Shown here: positions 27,885 through 33,783 of the stretch, one piece after another
Layout: each line of letters begins with the position of its first letter
Position numbering within the stretch: the stretch's first letter is position 1
Assembly (NCBI GenBank): GCA_947586205.1
Contig: CANPXO010000008.1
Span: 1-33,783 of the forward strand
Source of the DNA: an uncultured Bacilli bacterium
GTDB lineage: Bacteria > Bacillota_I > Bacilli_A > RF39 > UBA660
Reading direction: 5' to 3'
DNA: 33,783 nucleotides
Notes under the pieces: generated by a model
What the model saw: the letters and a program-made list of their open reading frames with translations, nothing else
Database searches by the model: none
Told to the model about the DNA's origin: nothing
Program-made: the position numbers and the translations under genes

Positions 27885-28541
27885 TTAAAGATTTTCCAAA
27901 AACTCAATGGATCTATTTTTGGTAAGAATAGCATTGGTTGCATTTAATATTCCTGATAATACACAGTAAGCGCCCGCTAATTGAGTAAATAATATGTTTG
28001 TAAATGGATTGATAAAAATTAAGATACTCATAAATATGGATAGAAGTGCGCTTATAAATAGTGTAAGCCAACTTTTTTCACTAATTATTTTTAAACGTAA
28101 TGCTAAGTCGATTTTCATGACTGCTAGATAAATTAGCCAAAAACCAATGAATATCGTAATCATTTGAGTAAAGGTAAATGGACTCATGATGATAAGAACT
28201 CCCAAAATTAAATCTAAAATCCCGTATATAATATGAAATTTAAAGAAATAAAGATCTCTACTTTTTAAATAAGCATAGATGTTTAAACCACCAAAACATA
28301 ATACAACGATTCCAAATAAAATACCAATCACATTAAGGCTTAACATTGGATTTAATAAGAATAAAACTCCTACTAAAATAAGTAATATGGATAAACCAAT
28401 TTCAATCCACATAATATTTGTGAATAAGCGGTCAAGGTTTGTGAATAATCTTTTTGTTCTTTTATGGAACATTTTTTGAAAAAATTCTTGAAAACTTAAA
28501 GTATCTCTTACTTCTTCTTTCTTTTCATTATACATATACAT
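27885..28541 (-). CDS. DUF308/HdeD-like membrane protein
   Basis: Repeated TM pairs LLILVGVLFLLNPMLSLNVIGILFGIVVLCFGGLNIY and ILDLILGVLIIMSPFTFTQMITIFIGFWLI. Confidence 0.7.
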   Translation of the reverse strand: MYMYNEKKEEVRDTLSFQEFFQKMFHKRTKRLFTNLDRLFTNIMWIEIGLSILLILVGVLFLLNPMLSLNVIGILFGIVVLCFGGLNIYAYLKSRDLYFFKFHIIYGILDLILGVLIIMSPFTFTQMITIFIGFWLIYLAVMKIDLALRLKIISEKSWLTLFISALLSIFMSILIFINPFTNILFTQLAGAYCVLSGILNATNAILTKNRSIEFLENL

Positions 28542-28569
28542 GCAACTCCTTTGTGACTTTATTATACCA

Positions 28570-29421
28570 CTATTCTTTGGATTGAGAAAGGTTTGTTTTC
28601 TTACTTAGAATATATTTTGTGGATAACTTCTCAAATTTGGTATGACAGTATGGACAAGTATCTGTATTTTCTTCTATCTCTGCTCCACAGTTTGGACATT
28701 TAGTTACCTTATCTTTGATAGCTTTTACAAATGTTAAATTGTATCTTACAATGACTCGACGAGACTTATCTCCTCTTACCACATTTTTAGTTTCTTCTTC
28801 AATCACATAATCATAGAATCTTACTTGTAAATGAACTTGTACAGAAATGGTATCTTCTGTTTTAAACATATCAATAATTTTAATATCATCTAATGAGAAA
28901 TTGTCCATAATATTCTTTTGTTTTTTGGCTTTTAATATTTGTAACTGACTTTCATACATGTTATATAGTTCATCGGTTAAAAGCTTGCGAAGAATATCAA
29001 AATCAAAGTTTGTCCAAGCATTTTGGATTTGAATAAAGGTGTCATTGACATTACTCTTAAATTCTTCAATGTTCATATCTGGGTCGATGGCATGAATTTG
29101 TTCTTCACTCATTTCTTGATATTGTGGATAAACACTTGTAGAAGAACTATGTCCTTTATTGGCAGACGACGCAATGAGAATAACGATTACAATCATAAAT
29201 ATGATTAAGAATGCTACAGAAGAACTACCTGAACCCGATGAATAAGAGCCATAATCATCATCCCAGTCCCAACTACTTCCTGAGTCCCAGCTTGAACCAG
29301 AATCCCAACTAGAACCCGAGTCATAGTCAACATCCCATCCAGAGTCAGCTTTCGCAAATTGAAATACAAAACTGAAACTCAATAAAAATATTAATAAATA
29401 GCTTATCCACTTCTTTTTCAT
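28570..29421 (-). CDS. Secreted/TM Tim44-like domain protein with SWDSGS repeats and zinc ribbon
   Basis: Signal peptide; SSWDSGSSWDSGSSWDW; CPNCGAEIEENTDTCPYCH. Confidence 0.75.
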   Translation of the reverse strand: MKKKWISYLLIFLLSFSFVFQFAKADSGWDVDYDSGSSWDSGSSWDSGSSWDWDDDYGSYSSGSGSSSVAFLIIFMIVIVILIASSANKGHSSSTSVYPQYQEMSEEQIHAIDPDMNIEEFKSNVNDTFIQIQNAWTNFDFDILRKLLTDELYNMYESQLQILKAKKQKNIMDNFSLDDIKIIDMFKTEDTISVQVHLQVRFYDYVIEEETKNVVRGDKSRRVIVRYNLTFVKAIKDKVTKCPNCGAEIEENTDTCPYCHTKFEKLSTKYILSKKTNLSQSKE

Positions 29422-29516
29422 AGCTTTCTCCTTAGTTTGTCCTTATTATATCATAGTCTTAGAAGAATTTGCATTTTTTCTTAAAGTATGATAGTATATA
29501 CATCAATTAAAAAGGG

Positions 29517-30794
29517 GTGATACCTATGATTTTAAGAGAATTATCGATTGAAGAATTTACAGACTTTGTATCCGCTAGTCCACTTTGGACTCATTATCAA
29601 ACGATTAACTATGCTCTTTTAATGGGAGAAAACGGTTATGATTATGATTTGATTGGTTTTGTGAATGAATATGGTCAGATAAAAGCGGCTTCTTTAATTC
29701 TTACAAAAACAATTAAATTTCATACCAAATATGGTTATGCACCTAAAGGATTTATTCTAGATTATTTTAATCAAGGCTTATTAAAAGAATTTGTAGAAGC
29801 CTTAAAAGCTTATTATAAAAAGAAACATGTGGTATTTATTAAAATCAATCCTGAAATTGCTATAAGTGAAATAGATACAACAAACTTTGTAAAAACTTAT
29901 AATTGGAATTATGATATAAAAGAAATTTTAGAAGATAATGGCTTTATTAAGTTAAAAGATAATTTATATTTTGAGTCTCTCCTCCCAAGATTCAGTGCAG
30001 TGATTTCTTTAAAAAATTATGATATTAAAGAAATCAGTAAAAATACTAGAAATAAAATTAATCGTTCTACTTTAAAGGGGTTACACTTAGAAAAAGCAGA
30101 GAAATCTGGAATTGATATTTTACAAAATTTTATTGCAAAAAAACGAAATACTCGTGACTTTTACTATAAAGATTATTATAATGTGTTTGAAAGAAATGAT
30201 ATGATTGATTTATTTTTAGTGAATATTCATCCTGATGAGTTTTTAGTAAATGCTCGTAAGCTTTATGAATTAGAATTAGAAAAAAATAATCATTATCAAT
30301 CTTTATTAGAAAAAGAAAGTACAAATAAAAATATTAATCAAAAGATGGATTCAGATCGAAAGTTACTTTCTTATAAACATGATGTAGAACTTGCAACAGA
30401 ATTAAATAAACAAAAGAATCGTATTTATATCGCAGGTGCTTTAGTCATTCATCAAAAGAATCGTATACAAATATTAATGAGTGGATATGATAAGAAATAT
30501 AAATCATTTGATGCCAATTATTTTTTACATCATTCCATATTAGAGTATTATAAAGAAGATTATGATTATGCGGAATTAAATGGAATGACAGGAGATTTTT
30601 CTTTAGAAAATCCATATAACGGATTAAATCAATTTAAGTTAGGTTTTCGTCCAAGAGTTTATGAATATATTGGAGAGTATGATTTGCCAATTGATTCTAA
30701 AAAATATTATAAGTTAAGAAGCAGTGGGGTTTTAGCTAAAATATTTAATAAAACAGATATAAAAAAGAATAAAAAGGAGAAGAAAAATGATTAA
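29517..30794 (+). CDS. FemAB/FemX-like peptidoglycan bridge aminoacyltransferase
   Basis: FTDFVSASPLWTHYQT..., GYAPKGFILDY, LNGMTGDFSLENPYNGLNQFKLGFRPRVYEYIGEYDLPID. Confidence 0.85.
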   Translation: MIPMILRELSIEEFTDFVSASPLWTHYQTINYALLMGENGYDYDLIGFVNEYGQIKAASLILTKTIKFHTKYGYAPKGFILDYFNQGLLKEFVEALKAYYKKKHVVFIKINPEIAISEIDTTNFVKTYNWNYDIKEILEDNGFIKLKDNLYFESLLPRFSAVISLKNYDIKEISKNTRNKINRSTLKGLHLEKAEKSGIDILQNFIAKKRNTRDFYYKDYYNVFERNDMIDLFLVNIHPDEFLVNARKLYELELEKNNHYQSLLEKESTNKNINQKMDSDRKLLSYKHDVELATELNKQKNRIYIAGALVIHQKNRIQILMSGYDKKYKSFDANYFLHHSILEYYKEDYDYAELNGMTGDFSLENPYNGLNQFKLGFRPRVYEYIGEYDLPIDSKKYYKLRSSGVLAKIFNKTDIKKNKKEKKND

Positions 30795-31464
30795 AAAGAA
30801 AAAAAATGGGGAGTTAATTGTTATTTCAGGTACTACTTGTGCAGGTAAAGGAACAATCGTAAAAGAACTTGTAAAAAGAAATGAAAACTTAAAAGTATCA
30901 ATCTCTTACACTTCTAGAGAAAAAAGAGAAAATGAAGTGGATGGAAAAGATTACTTTTTTGTAACACCAGAAGAATTTGAGAAAAAAATTCAAAATGAAG
31001 ATTTCTTAGAATATGCTAAAGTTCAGTATGGTAAGTATTATGGTACTCCTAAAAAAGAAGTAAAAGAACTTTTAGCTAGTGGAAAAGATGTGATACTAGA
31101 AATTGATGTTCAAGGTGCTAAACAAATTAAAGAAATGTTTCCGGAAACAATTTTAATTTTTATTCTTGCTCCGAGTATGGAAGAAGTAAAAAGAAGAATT
31201 AAAGCAAGAGGAATGGAAAATAATGAACAAATTCTTAAAAGATTCCAAGTTGCTTATCAAGAAATTAATGAAATCAATAAATATAATTATGTTGTTGTGA
31301 ATGACATATTAGAAGATGCTGTACAAAAAGTAGAAGCTATTTTAATCAGTGAAAAATGTAGAGTAGATAGAATTGAAGAAATAGCTGTGGAAAATGAAGA
31401 AGAAATTATTCATGAATTCTTAATGGATAAAGATTTTGATAATACACCTTTAGATATTAATTAA
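30787..31464 (+). CDS. gmk: Guanylate kinase
   Basis: LIVISGTTCAGKGTIVKEL, SISYTSREKRENEVDGKDYFFVTPEEFE, ILEIDVQGAKQIKE. Confidence 0.95.
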   Translation: MIKKKKNGELIVISGTTCAGKGTIVKELVKRNENLKVSISYTSREKRENEVDGKDYFFVTPEEFEKKIQNEDFLEYAKVQYGKYYGTPKKEVKELLASGKDVILEIDVQGAKQIKEMFPETILIFILAPSMEEVKRRIKARGMENNEQILKRFQVAYQEINEINKYNYVVVNDILEDAVQKVEAILISEKCRVDRIEEIAVENEEEIIHEFLMDKDFDNTPLDIN

Positions 31465-31704
31465 ATATTGTAAATAATCATAAACCAGTTATATTTAATG
31501 ATAAAACTTTAATGACATAGTTTAATTCATGTTTAAAGATACTTTTAAAATTGTAATCTTCAATTTCTTTGATTTTTCTTCTTTCTTATTGATTTTTTCT
31601 GTATTTAGTAATAATATCATAGAATCTTTTTGGGTAAAAGATATTTGGGTTTTTGAGATTTAAGAACATCCTTTTTTGTGTTTTATTCTATTTTCTTTAT
31701 TCAA

Positions 31705-31740
31705 AAAAGACAAGAGGTTTTTTATTTTCTCTTGTCTTTT
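31705..31740. terminator. Bidirectional terminator
   Basis: AAAAGACAAGAG (31705-31716) / CTCTTGTCTTTT (31729-31740), 12-bp perfect stem with flanking T-runs. Confidence 0.8.
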
Positions 31741-31781
31741 CTTTCTCAAATAATTTTCAATTTTCTTTCTTTTCTATATCA

Positions 31782-31810
31782 CTTATCTACAAATTTACAA
31801 TGTGGATAAG
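31782..31810 (-). other. Hairpin 7 bp downstream of the surface-protein stop codon, 9/10-bp stem, no strong T-run
   Basis: CTTATCTACA (31782-31791) / TGTGGATAAG (31801-31810), 9-nt loop. Confidence 0.6.
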
Positions 31811-31817
31811 TAAAGGG

Positions 31818-33683
31818 CTAGGGTGTACAAACGACACGAAAACTAGCATAAACATTCGCTCGACCGTAGTCATTATCGAAAGCCGCGAGACCCGCGTCCG
31901 TGCCGTCTGTAACATTACCACCACGGATGAACCACGGATTGTAGCCAGAGACAAATAAAGCAGTGGCTCCATTGTAACTTCCTATAGTTCTTGGAGTTGT
32001 GCCACTATCATAATATACTTGATAAAATGGTCCAAATTCTTTTGTTCCATCTCCTAAATGTCCTCTTTTAAAATCTTGGCTTGTTATATTATAATCATAT
32101 AAGTCATAATATTTTGAAGAAGGCCATGAAACTCCATTTATTTTGCTTTCATCATTAGAATCATTAGAATATGGTCCATTAAATCCTGAATTATTTTCAG
32201 AATCTGATCCACTTGTTGGTGATGAATTAATATTACTTCCTTGCATAACCCCCATCACATATTCCCATGCTCCACCAGCCATATCATAAACTCCTGAATA
32301 ATTGCCTGTTGTACTTGCTACTTGACTTGCTTTATTATAATAACTCAAAACTTTTGTACCATCTGTTGTTAAAGATACGTGTTCATAAGAATTACAATCT
32401 TTCATTGAATTTGTATATCCACATATTGGTGCTTCTTTTGCTGACATGCCTGTTATATAACTACCATTATTATTAATTCTTACTTCTTCACATTTTGTCT
32501 CTCCATTTTCTTCATTACATCTTCCATATTTACTGTTTGTTAAATATGCTACTGCTCCCCATTCTGTATTTTTCATCATATGACTTTCTAAGTCTCTTTT
32601 ATATTCATAACTTGTATAAAAAGCATTTGCTACTTGAATATTTCTCCAACTATAAACATTTGGTTTAATGATAACTTTTGTTGAATTTGTTTCATTATGT
32701 TGAGCTCCTGCTTTATTCCAACTATTTATAGGCATGACACTTCCATCACTATTTTGATTATATCCTGTTTCAAACTTTCCAACCCAAAAACCATTACTAT
32801 CAAATGCTTCAAAGGCCGGATGAACGATTGAGTCTCCTTTACTCAATAATGTTGTACTTATTCCTTTATCCTTTGAGCCAAATTCTATCTCAAAGGCATT
32901 ACTGGCTCCCTTATTTCCACCTTCAATGGAGTTATAAAAGCTTTGAACATCTACATGTTGTCCTTTATCTTCGGCAGTAGAATAACTATTAAATGTTTCT
33001 TCATTACCTTGTAATTTATAACTATATCTTGGGATCCATACAAAATAACTTTCAATATTTTCTTCTGGTATTTGTTCTCCAGGTCTATAATTATCTTCTA
33101 CTCCAGTCTTTAGTATCACTGCATTTGCCCATTTTTTATCTGCATATTTATACCAATCACTTGTGATATCTGCTTTATAGACATTTCCACCTTTATCTCC
33201 TGTATATAAATCAGGTCCTTTTGTTTCTGAGATAGTAACTGGTACTAATCTTCCATTTCCTAAATCTGGTATAGCACCATTTAATAATTCTTCTTTATAT
33301 ATTTTCTTAAAATGAAGATAACACTTTGTTTTAGTTGTTGATACATTTTTAATTTCTACACTCCAATTTTCATAGTTCCAATTTACATTACTTATTTTCT
33401 CATTATTTAACATATCTATACAATAACTACTACTTGTATCTAAAGAATAACCATTACTTTTTTTAGGAGCTTCTTTTACAATTTCATTATCTTGGTAAAA
33501 TGCAAATTCTATATCTCCCATACTCTGAACTTCTCCATTAATCACATTTTGATTTATTTTCACTTCAAAGATTGCAAATGTTCTATAGAGTATTACTCCA
33601 CTAACTAACAAAATACAAACAATGGTAAATACAATAATTCCTATACTTTTATTATCTTTTTCTTTGAATCTCTTTAGTTTCAT
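31818..33683 (-). CDS. Modular membrane-anchored surface protein with C-terminal FGE-sulfatase/C-type-lectin-like domain (candidate DGR variable protein)
   Basis: Shared N-terminal module MKLKRFKEKDNKSIGIIVFTIVCILLVSGVILYRTFAIFEVK; YFVWIPRYSYKL; GVYDMAGGAWEYVMGVM; terminal PWFIRGGNVTDGTDAGLAAFDNDYGRANVYASFRVVCTP. Confidence 0.8.
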   Translation of the reverse strand: MKLKRFKEKDNKSIGIIVFTIVCILLVSGVILYRTFAIFEVKINQNVINGEVQSMGDIEFAFYQDNEIVKEAPKKSNGYSLDTSSSYCIDMLNNEKISNVNWNYENWSVEIKNVSTTKTKCYLHFKKIYKEELLNGAIPDLGNGRLVPVTISETKGPDLYTGDKGGNVYKADITSDWYKYADKKWANAVILKTGVEDNYRPGEQIPEENIESYFVWIPRYSYKLQGNEETFNSYSTAEDKGQHVDVQSFYNSIEGGNKGASNAFEIEFGSKDKGISTTLLSKGDSIVHPAFEAFDSNGFWVGKFETGYNQNSDGSVMPINSWNKAGAQHNETNSTKVIIKPNVYSWRNIQVANAFYTSYEYKRDLESHMMKNTEWGAVAYLTNSKYGRCNEENGETKCEEVRINNNGSYITGMSAKEAPICGYTNSMKDCNSYEHVSLTTDGTKVLSYYNKASQVASTTGNYSGVYDMAGGAWEYVMGVMQGSNINSSPTSGSDSENNSGFNGPYSNDSNDESKINGVSWPSSKYYDLYDYNITSQDFKRGHLGDGTKEFGPFYQVYYDSGTTPRTIGSYNGATALFVSGYNPWFIRGGNVTDGTDAGLAAFDNDYGRANVYASFRVVCTP

Positions 33684-33706
33684 ATTCTTCCTACTTTCTG
33701 TAATCT

Positions 33707-33734
33707 ATTATAACATACCGCGGACAATGTCCGC
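33707..33734 (-). promoter_or_regulatory. -10 TATAAT (33707-33712) with palindrome GCGGACA-A-TGTCCGC (33720-33734) overlapping the spacer/-35 region
   Basis: Perfect 7-bp arms with a 1-bp centre, upstream of the 31818..33683 start. Confidence 0.65.
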
Positions 33735-33746
33735 AACCTAATTATC

Positions 33747-33779
33747 AAAAAATTCCAAGAACAAACCTTGGAATTTTTT
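33747..33779. terminator. Terminator, 13-bp perfect stem
   Basis: AAAAAATTCCAAG-AACAAAC-CTTGGAATTTTTT. Confidence 0.85.
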
Positions 33780-33783
33780 GTAC

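Noticed and set aside
31465-31704. Degenerate minus-strand frame MFLNLKNPNIFYPKRFYDIITKYRKNQ*...
   Set aside because: Too short, with internal stops and no recognisable family; could be chance AT-rich translation. No reverse transcriptase motif (YxDD) seen.
31653-31958. Plus-strand ORF of 101 aa overlapping the 3' end of the surface protein
   Set aside because: Antisense to the GC-rich variable-region-like segment of a well-supported gene; no RBS or recognisable domain.
1-33783. CRISPR array, tRNA or rRNA genes
   Set aside because: No regularly spaced repeats of CRISPR type and no tRNA/rRNA signature recognised by eye.

Overview
This is an AT-rich, low-GC Gram-positive (Firmicutes/Bacilli-like) chromosomal window. 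It carries housekeeping genes (smpB, rnr, secG, a YsxC/EngB GTPase, gmk, asnB, spo0A), a VanRS-like two-component pair, and a large cell-envelope set: an LCP-PASTA protein, a glucosaminidase with dockerin-like repeats, a cadherin-like protein, a FemAB-like protein, and pilin-like small proteins. Main signals: (1) Three paralogous 'MKLKxFKE...' membrane-anchored surface proteins share a constant N-terminal module and have different C-termini. One (31818..33683) ends in an FGE-sulfatase/C-type-lectin-like domain. Its last ~130 bp are about 52% GC, rich in NNY codons, and followed by a hairpin. This looks like the variable region of a diversity-generating retroelement (DGR) target; no RT or template repeat is visible in the window. 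(2) Exactly 10-bp-phased TGTCGAA (Spo0A-box) arrays lie upstream of spo0A (5 units, two perfect) and upstream of an Rpn/PDDEXK nuclease gene (3 perfect units). Both are preceded by the same 21-bp hairpin sequence. (3) The surface-protein genes sit beside divergent XRE regulators and operator-like repeats. (4) An IS200-like element has a frameshifted tnpA and a long 5' hairpin sequestering its RBS. (5) A MITE-like inverted-repeat structure lies at 1288-1564. (6) An XRE gene has a single in-frame ochre stop. (7) The left edge holds a truncated DUF6273-like protein that may be a second variable-type lectin. All assignments are by reading only; no searches were run.
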